Shown here: positions 26,725 to 34,902 of the stretch, piece after piece
Numbering within the stretch: the first letter of the stretch is position 1
Layout of the letters: each line of letters opens with the position of its first letter
Assembly (NCBI RefSeq): GCF_020707265.1
Contig: NZ_JAJFEQ010000001.1
Coordinates: 186,001-250,000, forward strand
Direction of reading: 5' to 3'
DNA: 64,000 nt
DNA from: Massilia sp. IC2-477
GTDB taxonomy: Bacteria > Pseudomonadota > Gammaproteobacteria > Burkholderiales > Burkholderiaceae_D
Translations under genes and position numbers: made by a program
The notes under the pieces: model-generated
The model's database searches: none
What the model was told of the DNA's origin: nothing
Seen by the model: the letters and a program-made list of their open reading frames with translations, nothing else

Positions 26725-29628
26725 ATGTTGGAACACGCCCAGATTGCCAGCCTGTTGGCTGCCTTTGGTAGCTACACGCAGGACACCCGCCTGCTCAGGC
26801 TCACGACGCCGCTCGGCACCGAACTGCTGGCGGAATGCATGCGCGGCGAGGAGGGGATCAGCCGCGGCTTCCGCTTCGCCATCGACGCGCTCTCTACGGA
26901 CGTCGGCATTCCGCTGAAATCGCTGGTCGGGCAGCCGGCGCTGCTTGAGCTGCTCACCGCCGACACGAGCGTGCTGCGGCCCTTCCACGGCTACGTCAGC
27001 ACGATGGAGATGAGCGGCGCGAACGGCGGCTTCGTGCGCTATACCTTGACGCTGGAACCGTGGACCGGCTTTCTGGCGCTGGGCCGGGATAGCCGCATCT
27101 TCCAGGACATGTCGGTGTTCGACATCCTGGACGTCGTGTTCGGCAGCTATGCGGGACGGGCCAGGCTGGCGCCGCAATGGCGGCTGGAGATCGCCGACCG
27201 CAGCATCTATCCGAAGCGCAGCCTGACCACGCAGTATCAGGAGAGCGACCTGGCTTTTGTGGAGCGCCTGATGCACGAAGAGGGGCTGTTCTACTTCTTC
27301 GAGCATGAAGGCGATGCGGACAGCGCCACGCTCGGCCAGCACACCATGGTGATCGCCGACCACAATGGGGCGTTCCAGCCGAACCTGCAATCGGATGTCG
27401 ACTTCACGCGGCCCGGCGCCGTCATGAAGGCCGACAGCATCGACCGCTGGCGCACCGAATCGCGCCTGCTGACAAATGCCATCGAGCTGGGGAGCTGGGA
27501 CTATCGCACGGTACGCCAGCGTCAGGTCTCGGCCTCCGGTGCCGACGTGTCAGGCGACCTGCTGCTCAGCCGCGACGCGCCTGGCGTGTACGCCTGGGAG
27601 ATGCGTGAGCAGGGCGAGCGGCTCGCGGAAAACCAGATTCAGGCCTGCGAGGCCGCACGCCAGCTCCACGTCGCCGCGGGCACCGTGCGCAGCTTCGCGC
27701 CGGGCACCAGCTTCACGCTGCACGGACATGCCCGGTTCGACGCACTCGACGGCGACGATGCGCGCCGCTTCATCATCGTCGGCGCCCGGCACCTCATGCA
27801 TAACAACCTCACCGCGGACATGCTGCAGACGGTCGAGAAGCTGCTGGGACGCGGCCCGGTCGCCGGCATCGGTGCGCACGACGCCGAGCTCAGGATCCCG
27901 CGACAGCTCGACGGCGAACGGCCGCTGTACCGCAACCGGATCGAAGCCATGCCCGCCAGCGTCCCGTATCGCAGCACCGGGCAGGAAGAGCACGGACGCT
28001 TCCTGCATCCCCGCCCGACTGTGCGCGGGCAGCAGACCGCGATTGTCGTCGGTCCGCCGGGGGCGGTGGTCCACACCGACCGGGATCACCGCATCAAGGT
28101 GCAGTTCCACTGGCAGCGCGGTGCGGCGAGCCACAGCCGCATGTCGCATCCGTCAGCCGAGGGCCATACCGGCGCGCCCGGCGACGACACGGCCGGGACC
28201 TGGGTGCGGATCGCGACACCGGTCGCCGGCGCCAATTGGGGCAGCAACATGGTGCCGCGCGTGGGACAGGAAGTGCTGGTCGATTTCATCGAAGGGGACA
28301 TAGACCGGCCGGTGGTTATTGGCGCCCTGTACAACGGGCGCGGGCAGCCGGATGCGCAGCACAACCAGGTGGCGAGCGGCCCTGGTGCGATGACCGGAAA
28401 TGCGCCGCCATGGTTCCCCGGCGAGGGCGGGGGACATGGTCATGCGGCCGTGCTGTCAGGGTTCAAGTCGCAGAGCATGGGCGACAGCCAGTCCGGCACT
28501 GGGGCCTACAGCCAACTGGTGTTCGATGACAGTCCGGGGCGGGCGCGTATCGCGCTGCAGTGTCACATGAAGGTACATCAGGGAACGGCCGAGCTGAACC
28601 TGGGGCATCTGGTGCACCAGACCGATAACGAACGTCTGGCGACGGTCGGTTTCGGCGCCGAGCTGAAGACCGCGCACAGCCTGGCGATGCGGGCTGGGAA
28701 GGGCATGCTGCTGTCGACGGATGCTCGAGCAGGCGCCAGCGGCAGCCAACTCGATGCGCGCGAAGCGGTGGCGCAGATCGAGGAGAGCCATCAGCTGCAG
28801 GTGGACATGGCTGGTTTGGCGCAGAAGCATAACGCCAAGCTCGAGGGGGAGCCGGCGCCGGAAGAGATCGCAGCGATCAAGGAGATGCGCCACAGCGCGG
28901 AGGTGATCGCTGCAGAAGAAGGCGGGGCGGCGGCGTTCAGCGAGCCGCAGCTGCAATTGTCGAGTCCAGCAGGGATTGTGGTGACTACGCCGGCGGATGC
29001 CGTGCTGTCGGCGGGGACCAGCAGCTCCATCGTGGCGGGACAGGACATCAACATGGTCGCGCAGGGAAGTTCGTCCATGCTGGTTGCGAAGGGCATCAGC
29101 TTGTTCACGTACGGGAAAGCGACCAATAAGGATAAGCCGAATCAGGAGGTGGGGATCAAGTTGCACGCGGCCAGCGGGAAGCTGAGCTGCCAGAGCCAGT
29201 CTGGACCGACGCGACTGACGGCGGACAAGAAGATCACGGTGGCCAGCGTGACGAAATCGGTGACGATTGCGGCGCCGAAGAAACATGTGCTGCTGACTGC
29301 ACAGGGGGCCTACATCAAGCTGGAAGGGGGGAACATCGAGGTGCACGCGCCGGGGAATGTGGAGTTCAAGGCGAGTAAGAAAGAGCTGGCTGGGCCGGTC
29401 AGTGTATCCAGCCCGGAGCTAGCTATGAAAGTGTCCGAGCTCAACATAAAGCGTGACCTTGAGATCGAGTATGTCGATGCCGATGGCAATGCTCTCACCG
29501 ATGAGCCAATCAGCTTGGCGTTCTCCTCTGGTTCAGAGAAAAAGGCTGTACTGGATGGGAGTGGGAAGGCAGTGATCAAGAACGTCCCGCTAGGGCCGTT
29601 TGGCGCAAATCAGCCGCGACGCAAGTGA
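26725..29628 (+). CDS. vgrG: Type VI secretion tip protein VgrG with DUF2345 and TTR-like tail
   Basis: A 967-residue VgrG spike. Residues ~10-400 are the gp27-like base (TPLGTELLAECM, YQESDLAFVERLMHEEGLFYFFEH). The OB-fold gp5-like part is at ~430-550 (DRDHRIKVQFHWQRG, TWVRIATPVAGANWG, VGQEVLVDFIEGDIDRPVV). DUF2345 covers ~750-890 (LQLSSPAGIVVTTPADAVL). After ~905 a short beta domain (DLEIEYVDADGNALTDEPIS) resembles the transthyretin-like tails that dock effectors on VgrG. GGAGG precedes the ATG. No other T6SS structural gene is in the window, so this is an orphan vgrG cluster. The gene 9 bases downstream is the likely cargo. Confidence 0.95.
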   Translation: MLEHAQIASLLAAFGSYTQDTRLLRLTTPLGTELLAECMRGEEGISRGFRFAIDALSTDVGIPLKSLVGQPALLELLTADTSVLRPFHGYVSTMEMSGANGGFVRYTLTLEPWTGFLALGRDSRIFQDMSVFDILDVVFGSYAGRARLAPQWRLEIADRSIYPKRSLTTQYQESDLAFVERLMHEEGLFYFFEHEGDADSATLGQHTMVIADHNGAFQPNLQSDVDFTRPGAVMKADSIDRWRTESRLLTNAIELGSWDYRTVRQRQVSASGADVSGDLLLSRDAPGVYAWEMREQGERLAENQIQACEAARQLHVAAGTVRSFAPGTSFTLHGHARFDALDGDDARRFIIVGARHLMHNNLTADMLQTVEKLLGRGPVAGIGAHDAELRIPRQLDGERPLYRNRIEAMPASVPYRSTGQEEHGRFLHPRPTVRGQQTAIVVGPPGAVVHTDRDHRIKVQFHWQRGAASHSRMSHPSAEGHTGAPGDDTAGTWVRIATPVAGANWGSNMVPRVGQEVLVDFIEGDIDRPVVIGALYNGRGQPDAQHNQVASGPGAMTGNAPPWFPGEGGGHGHAAVLSGFKSQSMGDSQSGTGAYSQLVFDDSPGRARIALQCHMKVHQGTAELNLGHLVHQTDNERLATVGFGAELKTAHSLAMRAGKGMLLSTDARAGASGSQLDAREAVAQIEESHQLQVDMAGLAQKHNAKLEGEPAPEEIAAIKEMRHSAEVIAAEEGGAAAFSEPQLQLSSPAGIVVTTPADAVLSAGTSSSIVAGQDINMVAQGSSSMLVAKGISLFTYGKATNKDKPNQEVGIKLHAASGKLSCQSQSGPTRLTADKKITVASVTKSVTIAAPKKHVLLTAQGAYIKLEGGNIEVHAPGNVEFKASKKELAGPVSVSSPELAMKVSELNIKRDLEIEYVDADGNALTDEPISLAFSSGSEKKAVLDGSGKAVIKNVPLGPFGANQPRRK

Positions 29629-29637
29629 GGCCAGTGA

Positions 29638-31035
29638 ATGGGTGCTAAGAACACAGGTTCCACATCGAAGCCGACGGCGCAAGAGGTATGTATTGATCTG
29701 CCTGGAGAGCGTGTGCAGTGCTGGCGCTCGGCCGACAACGTAAAAGTCATTTTGCGCAAGCACCGCGATGTCTTTTTCGATATCAATCTTAAGAGCAATG
29801 CCATTTATACCGTCGAGTCGCAGTCAGCATTTTATAGTCCGAGAGAAAAGAAACTGTTGAAGACCGCGCTGTTCCTCGATGGCGAGCGGTTTCACCTTTG
29901 GGTGGGGCGAGACTTCAAAGGGCATCTTGTTCTTAGCGCCGATGGTGCCGTTATCGGAAGATATGAGGTATCCATACTCGACTCCTCACGCTATGGAAGC
30001 GATCCTAAAGAAAAGCCTGAGCCTCTGTTAGTTGCAATCGGGGCAAGAAAAGAGAGCTTCTCCTGTACCGCAGCTGACCCCCTAGGAGTGGCGCAACCCC
30101 AATTAAGCATTTTCTCTTCGCTCGAGCCAAAACTGCCACTTCTCACTGACATAGGGCGCAGCCGCTTCGACTATTCCTATACTCCCGAACCTCCAGAGAT
30201 AGCGGAGTATGTAGCGGTTGTCGATGTAGAACAGCAGGAGATTCGTCCGGAGGTTTTGAAGCAGCTCGAGAGCGGCGCGGTGACAGGTACCCCGAGTCAG
30301 GTTTTTACGATCTCTGACAAAACGCGTGACGATTCGAAACTTATTGATGCCCTGGCTGCCACAGCGACGGCCATTGCTGGGAGCTCCTTTGTTACAAGTA
30401 ATGAGTTCAAGGAAACTGCTGGCTATCTTCAGGAGAATTTGAGAACTCTGGACAAGCTTTCAATGGTTGTCCGTATTGAGAAGAAAACGAAAGGTGCATA
30501 TAAGGCGATACTGAAAGGGAAGCCCATATCGAGGTTTCTTGCTGAATCCGCCGGTCTCATAAAAACGTCCAAAACCGTCCATAAGAGCGCTGCCCTAGGA
30601 TCCGAAGCGACCAAATTCCTTGATGGCGGCTTCGGAAGGACGGGCATGGCGCGATTTGGCGGCGCGCGTCGCATTATGTTGACGACGGTCAATAATTTTA
30701 AAGGCGGTTTAAAAATACAGGTTGTGGGGACGATCATCGATCTGTTTGTCGATGCGCACAACGTCTACGTTGATGAAAAAGGCAGCAGGGACCTATCCGA
30801 GTTTCTCGGCCGCGCTGGTGTCTCGATTGCGAAGGCTGGGGCGACTGCGGCGATTGGTAGCGCTATTGCAGCAATCAGCGTAGCAGGGCTGACTGCTCTA
30901 GCCGGCGGAGTAGCCGTACCTGTTGCTGCAGTAGTTCTAGTAGTGGTTGGCGGCTATATCGCAGCAGCGTATGCAGTCGATAAACTGGACAACGCCTTCA
31001 AAATCAAGCAATCAGTGGCTGAATTGGCGAGATAA
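29638..31035 (+). CDS. Putative T6SS cargo effector with C-terminal hydrophobic hairpin
   Basis: A 465-residue protein that I do not recognise. The N-terminal ~190 residues look like a beta-rich soluble domain (KVILRKHRDVFFDINL, LWVGRDFKGHLVL). The middle is charged and helical. Residues ~395-446 are a long Ala/Gly/Val-rich hydrophobic stretch (SIAKAGATAAIGSAIAA, then VAAVVLVVVGGYIAAAYA) that could form a helical hairpin in a membrane, followed by a short charged tail. There is no signal peptide. It sits 9 bases after a VgrG with an effector-docking tail and 1 base before a polytopic membrane protein. The inference is a membrane-targeting, perhaps pore-forming, type VI effector; an adaptor or structural role cannot be excluded. 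Confidence 0.6.
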   Translation: MGAKNTGSTSKPTAQEVCIDLPGERVQCWRSADNVKVILRKHRDVFFDINLKSNAIYTVESQSAFYSPREKKLLKTALFLDGERFHLWVGRDFKGHLVLSADGAVIGRYEVSILDSSRYGSDPKEKPEPLLVAIGARKESFSCTAADPLGVAQPQLSIFSSLEPKLPLLTDIGRSRFDYSYTPEPPEIAEYVAVVDVEQQEIRPEVLKQLESGAVTGTPSQVFTISDKTRDDSKLIDALAATATAIAGSSFVTSNEFKETAGYLQENLRTLDKLSMVVRIEKKTKGAYKAILKGKPISRFLAESAGLIKTSKTVHKSAALGSEATKFLDGGFGRTGMARFGGARRIMLTTVNNFKGGLKIQVVGTIIDLFVDAHNVYVDEKGSRDLSEFLGRAGVSIAKAGATAAIGSAIAAISVAGLTALAGGVAVPVAAVVLVVVGGYIAAAYAVDKLDNAFKIKQSVAELAR

Positions 31036-31036
31036 C

Positions 31037-31774
31037 ATGTTAAGCAGATCCGTCTCTAGAATTTATTTTTCTGCGCTCTTGTCGGCAGGCGCGACCCTTG
31101 GAGGATGGGCAATCACCGCAAAATTTGGAGGAGATAGTGCTGCGCTATCCTTCTTATACTTCAGTGTTCCGATAACCGTAGGCGCCCTGGTTATTCAGAT
31201 TGTGCTTTTTTCAAGGAGCGAAGATCGGGTGCGAGCCCTGATAATGTTTAATATTTCGGCTGGATTTGGTGTCTTATGGTTGATGATGTGTTTAGTGCTT
31301 CCGATATTTTGGGCTGGTTCGATCGGTGTCATTGGAAAATCGATTTTATGCCTTTTTTCATTTGTGGTTTTTTATGCGAACGTTGCGGAGGGAGTCAGTA
31401 AGTTTCGCGAGCAATGGGGGCAGAAAGGTGAGCGGATTCTAGATCGACACTACAAGGCAGGCCAAGGCGTGATCGATTGGAACAGAATCATAGAAAGCTT
31501 GAAATTATCAGCCTCAATCTACATCCCTGGAATTCCAGCAAAAATGGATCCAGTTGTGTCGACATCGCTGGTCATATCGATGCTCGCTGGATTCACACTT
31601 AGGAAGGTTTTTCCAATCTTCAGTATATTTGCCTGGAGTATCCCGTCCTTGATTGTTATCGCAACAATCTTGCAGATCGTAGGGATTGCGATTGGTCAAC
31701 TCTCGGTTTTGAGTGAGCTTGAGAGAAAAAACGATAAAGTTCTTAGGCTAGCATTTCCCGGAAAAACAAGTTAA
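31037..31774 (+). CDS. Polytopic membrane protein, candidate immunity protein
   Basis: A 245-residue integral membrane protein of unknown family. Four hydrophobic helices lie in the first ~115 residues (around 9-26, 34-57, 66-90 and 94-112), then a hydrophilic helical stretch (EGVSKFREQWGQKGERILDR), then two more helices around 165-220. Immunity proteins to membrane-depolarising toxins are usually inner-membrane proteins of this kind. The ATG at 31037 is one base after the stop of the putative effector gene, so the two are translationally coupled. The codon use is AT-rich like the rest of the island. Confidence 0.55.
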   Translation: MLSRSVSRIYFSALLSAGATLGGWAITAKFGGDSAALSFLYFSVPITVGALVIQIVLFSRSEDRVRALIMFNISAGFGVLWLMMCLVLPIFWAGSIGVIGKSILCLFSFVVFYANVAEGVSKFREQWGQKGERILDRHYKAGQGVIDWNRIIESLKLSASIYIPGIPAKMDPVVSTSLVISMLAGFTLRKVFPIFSIFAWSIPSLIVIATILQIVGIAIGQLSVLSELERKNDKVLRLAFPGKTS

Positions 31775-31820
31775 AGCGTTTCACTATGACCGCGCGACAT
31801 GTGGAAGTAACTTCCCCATT

Positions 31821-32660
31821 TTGAGAAATTTAGATGATATCAACCCAAAAGGGATGCGCCCATCGAGGCTCGTCGGCATCTGCGCGTGCCTTCCGTTTCT
31901 CATGAGTTTTGTCACTCTGCCTCTCGCTTATGGTGCTGCACCACACATTCCACTTACAGCAAATCCAGTCGCGCGGTTAGTTTTTCTAGTCTTGGCGATT
32001 TCGCTGCTTCTGGCCTTCTTATCGTTCGCTCTGCGCTGGGATTGGCGAACGAAATATTACGGGATATCGCTAATGTTCGGTGCGAGTATTTCGCTCTTTG
32101 CCATCGTTCCTTTATTAGCCTTGATGATATACGGAAGCCTCGCGCTATGGCTAAAGTTATTTGTGCTAGCGTTTTATGTCATCAGCCACGTAGTGTGGTG
32201 TCGAAAGTTTTCGGCCTTGTACAAGGACGCATTTGAGAACGACGCGCTGCGCGAGGTCTTGTATGAAGAAGAGCTGAATGGCGTTTATTATATGCGTAAT
32301 GGAGACCAATATCTTCTTGATAAATATTACAAATTTACGCAAATGCCGCGTGATAGATATTTTGCGATATTCATTGTGCTTGCGTTAGCGTTGATGCCGA
32401 TGACGCGCAGCGTTCGAGAATTTACGGGAATTCCATTCACGCATGCTTTTCTTGTGGTTGCAATGGTTCCTGTAAGCTGGATGAGTTTCGGTTTTTCTTT
32501 TCGAGGCTATCTAGTTTGTTACCTCTATCCCGCTAAAATCCGGCGTGCGACAGGGAAGGAAGTGTTGGTAGACGTGGTAAGCAAGCATAAGGCTTTAGAC
32601 AGGAAAATATTTCGTGCGAACCGTCTTAAGCCTCAAGATAGAGGTATTACAAATTCATAA
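31821..32660 (+). CDS. Second polytopic membrane protein in the island
   Basis: A 279-residue protein (TTG start at 31821; an internal ATG at 31854 is an equally likely start and begins right before the first helix). About six helices are seen: four in the first ~130 residues, a hydrophilic stretch of about 55 residues (FSALYKDAFENDALREVLYEE), then two more. This 4-helix, soluble, 2-helix plan is the same as in the preceding gene, although I see no clear sequence identity. It may be a second immunity protein for a related toxin, or a diverged duplicate. No family recognised. Confidence 0.55.
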   Translation: MRNLDDINPKGMRPSRLVGICACLPFLMSFVTLPLAYGAAPHIPLTANPVARLVFLVLAISLLLAFLSFALRWDWRTKYYGISLMFGASISLFAIVPLLALMIYGSLALWLKLFVLAFYVISHVVWCRKFSALYKDAFENDALREVLYEEELNGVYYMRNGDQYLLDKYYKFTQMPRDRYFAIFIVLALALMPMTRSVREFTGIPFTHAFLVVAMVPVSWMSFGFSFRGYLVCYLYPAKIRRATGKEVLVDVVSKHKALDRKIFRANRLKPQDRGITNS

Positions 32661-32699
32661 AGTTTGGATGGACGAACTGAAATCGCAGGCAGAGAAGAG

Positions 32700-33356
32700 A
32701 TGAATAACCTTGGATCATTAAGCATTGCAATACTTATTTCGTGTACCGGCGCTCAAGCATTCGCGTCAGGGTTTCCCGGCTCCGCGAAAGGGGATTTCTT
32801 GGATAACCCATTCTTGGCATATGGGTTCAACCCAACAACCAAAGTCATTAGTGGCTATCTGGTAGCACTCAGGACAGCTCCTGGAAGGACGGATGAGTGC
32901 AAGATGGCATTCAAAGGTAGTGCAAATGAATTGTCGGTGAAATATTTAGCAGGAACAAGGGTGCGCGAAGACGCGCCTCAATCCGACCAGCGAACTTCTA
33001 TCAAAATAGAAAGGAATGAGCCTGTTTTGAAGTTCCATACAGAATCGTTAGGCGGCGAATGTGACTGGATTCTTCCTTTTGTGCTCGCTTCGCCGGAGCG
33101 AGAAATCGGAGACGAATTCGTTGTAAGTATGAACGTTCAGAATTCCGGCGACTGGATCGGTGTATATGTGATCAGCACGAAAAAAGCTAAGCTCTACGGT
33201 GAACCTGTGAGTACTTTATTGAAGAACGCGTACTTGGTCCGAGGCGACGTAGTCTACGTGTATAAAGAACGGCCTGACTGGTATTTTGTTCGATACGACA
33301 ATGGGAAAAGGGAGACTATGGGATGGATCAGAAAGTCTGATACGGTTCAGCCGTAA
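32700..33356 (+). CDS. Secreted protein with C-terminal SH3-like domain
   Basis: A 218-residue protein with a signal peptide (MNNLGSLSIAILISCTGAQA, cut before the mature part). Residues ~30-145 are beta-rich with two Cys (DECKM and GGECDW) that could form a disulfide, as expected in the periplasm. Residues ~155-218 resemble a bacterial SH3 domain (AKLYGEPVSTLLKNAYLVRG, VYVYKERPDWYFVRY, GWIRKSD). The start at 32700 has AGAAGAG just upstream; an earlier in-frame start would break the signal peptide. Position at the island end suggests a periplasmic partner or immunity factor, but nothing in the sequence proves it. Confidence 0.6.
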   Translation: MNNLGSLSIAILISCTGAQAFASGFPGSAKGDFLDNPFLAYGFNPTTKVISGYLVALRTAPGRTDECKMAFKGSANELSVKYLAGTRVREDAPQSDQRTSIKIERNEPVLKFHTESLGGECDWILPFVLASPEREIGDEFVVSMNVQNSGDWIGVYVISTKKAKLYGEPVSTLLKNAYLVRGDVVYVYKERPDWYFVRYDNGKRETMGWIRKSDTVQP

Positions 33357-33467
33357 GCACCTCGACGGCTCTCTCCGGTTATCGCCCATCCTAGTGCGTT
33401 GGCCTTGAAATCGCTGCCAAGCACACAACATGCAGAAGTGACCACTTTTTCGATGAGGAGCGCCACC

Positions 33468-34136
33468 ATGAGCCCATCCGACATTCAAAAACTGCATGAC
33501 TTCCTCGGCCAGCTCATCCAGGCCCGAGGCATCCAGAAAGACCCTGAAGCCGACGCGCTCATCCAGCGTGCAGTTGCGCAGCAGCCCGATGCCGCCTACC
33601 TGCTGGTCCAGCGTGCGCTGCTGATGGATCAGGCATTGGACAGCGCCCGCGCCCAGATTGCCGCGCTCGAAAACCAGCTGCACCAGCATCAGAACCAGAG
33701 CAGCGGCGGCGGCTTCCTCGACCCGTATTCCTGGGGCAGCCGGCGCCAGGTCAGCCATCCGCAATCCCACCACATGCATTACCAGCACGCCATGCCGGGC
33801 TCGATGAGCCGCGGCATGGGTGGTTTCCTGCGCGGTGGGGGAGGCGGCGGGCTGCTCGGGTCGATCGCGGCGACGGCGGCGGGCGTGGCAGCGGGCAGCT
33901 TCCTGTTCCACGGTCTCGACAACCTGTTCCATGACCACGACGGCAACGCAGGCGGCGCCCATCTGCTGGGCGGGGAGAGCTTGAGCGGCGGCGACCTGTC
34001 CGGCAGTTCGCTGGCCGACCAGGCCGGCCTGGGCGACATCGGCGGCGGCGACAGTCTGCTCGCCGACGACCTCGGTTCCGAAGGTAGCGGCGGCTTCTTC
34101 GACGGCGACGGTTCTGACGAAGGCCTGTTCGGCTGA
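33468..34136 (+). CDS. DUF2076 protein
   Basis: A 222-residue protein. The N-terminal ~75 residues are a helical DUF2076 domain (SDIQKLHDFLGQLIQARG, DPEADALIQRAVAQQPDAAYLLVQ) ending in a coiled-coil-like stretch. A His/Gln/Gly-rich linker follows, then a short Gly-rich hydrophobic segment (GGGLLGSIAATAAGVAAGSFL), and an acidic Gly/Ser/Asp-rich tail. GAGGAG precedes the ATG. The GC-rich codon use marks the end of the AT-rich island. The gene converges on the LytR gene with a 4-base gap. The family has no known function; the N-terminal part resembles periplasmic ligand or chaperone-like helical proteins. Confidence 0.85.
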   Translation: MSPSDIQKLHDFLGQLIQARGIQKDPEADALIQRAVAQQPDAAYLLVQRALLMDQALDSARAQIAALENQLHQHQNQSSGGGFLDPYSWGSRRQVSHPQSHHMHYQHAMPGSMSRGMGGFLRGGGGGGLLGSIAATAAGVAAGSFLFHGLDNLFHDHDGNAGGAHLLGGESLSGGDLSGSSLADQAGLGDIGGGDSLLADDLGSEGSGGFFDGDGSDEGLFG

Positions 34137-34140
34137 ACCC

Positions 34141-34902
34141 TTACATCTGCTGGAACAGGTGGCCGTGATTGCGGCTCACCTCCAGCTCGCCCGGGAAGTC
34201 GCGCAGCCTGCACATCTGCCGGCCGCGCAGGTCGCGGTAAACCTCGGCGATGGCATCGACCCGTACCAGAGTCGAGCGGTGAATGCGCCAGAATTCGTCC
34301 GGGTCCAGCTCGTCCGCCAGTTCCTTGAGCGTCTTGCGGATCAGGAGCTGGGTGGTGGCGGTCTGCACGCAGGTGTACTTGTCGTCGGCCTGGAAATACA
34401 GGATCTCGCGCGTGCTGACCATGCGCAGGCTGCCGCCCACCTGGGCCTGGATCCAGCGCAGGTAATTCGGCTTGGCCGCGCCGCCCTGCTTGAGCAGCGT
34501 GCCCAGCTCGAGCAGCTGCGCGCCGATGTCCTGCGGTTTGCGGTTCAGGCGCGTGCGCAGCCGTTCGCAGGTGGTCTGCAGGCGCGCCGGCGTCACCGGT
34601 TTGAGCAGATAGTCGATCGCGCCCTGCTCGAAAGCGTCGAGCGCGTACTGGTCGTAGGCGGTGGCGAACACGATGTGGCAGCGGTCGTAGAGCTGGCGCG
34701 CGGCGTCGATGCCGCCCATGCCCGGCATCCGGATGTCAAGAAAAGCGATGTCAGGCTTGTGCTGCGCGGCCAGCGCCAGCGCTTCCGCGCCATTGGCTGC
34801 TTCCGCCACGATGCGCAATTCGGGCCAGGCTTCGTGCAGGCGTGCGCGCAGCTGGTCGCGCAGCGGCGCTTCGTCATCGGCAATCAGGGCAGTGACAGTC
34901 AT
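34141..34902 (-). CDS. LytTR-family response regulator
   Basis: A 253-residue DNA-binding response regulator. The receiver domain (residues 1-120) has the acidic pocket (IADDEAPLR), phosphoacceptor Asp in IAFLDIRMPGM, and the Lys switch in DYLLKPVTP. The C-terminal LytTR domain (~150-250) includes ILYFQADDKYTCVQT and FWRIHRSTLVRVDAI. It is of the AlgR/LytR type. The start overlaps the kinase stop by one base (TGATG). Three phased ACCGT boxes, one an exact AlgR-box match, lie upstream of the operon's first gene, fitting autoregulation. Confidence 0.93.
   Translation of the reverse strand: MTVTALIADDEAPLRDQLRARLHEAWPELRIVAEAANGAEALALAAQHKPDIAFLDIRMPGMGGIDAARQLYDRCHIVFATAYDQYALDAFEQGAIDYLLKPVTPARLQTTCERLRTRLNRKPQDIGAQLLELGTLLKQGGAAKPNYLRWIQAQVGGSLRMVSTREILYFQADDKYTCVQTATTQLLIRKTLKELADELDPDEFWRIHRSTLVRVDAIAEVYRDLRGRQMCRLRDFPGELEVSRNHGHLFQQM

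Larger units (their letters stand above)
29629..33356. other. AT-rich accessory island downstream of vgrG
   Basis: Base composition drops visibly here compared with both sides: A/T-ending codons, runs of T, and TTG or ATG starts with weak spacing. It holds four unrecognised genes in vgrG orientation and ends before the GC-rich DUF2076 gene. The abrupt change at the vgrG 3' end is typical of swapped effector/immunity cassettes. No transposase, integrase or attachment repeat is seen. Confidence 0.75.

Noticed and set aside
26725..33356. A complete type VI secretion locus
   Set aside because: Only vgrG and candidate cargo/immunity genes are present; no sheath, baseplate, ClpV, Hcp, PAAR or membrane-complex genes are seen.
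29629..33356. Prophage or transposon remnant as the cause of the low GC content
   Set aside because: No transposase, integrase, phage structural gene or terminal repeat is visible; the block is tightly joined to vgrG in orientation and spacing.
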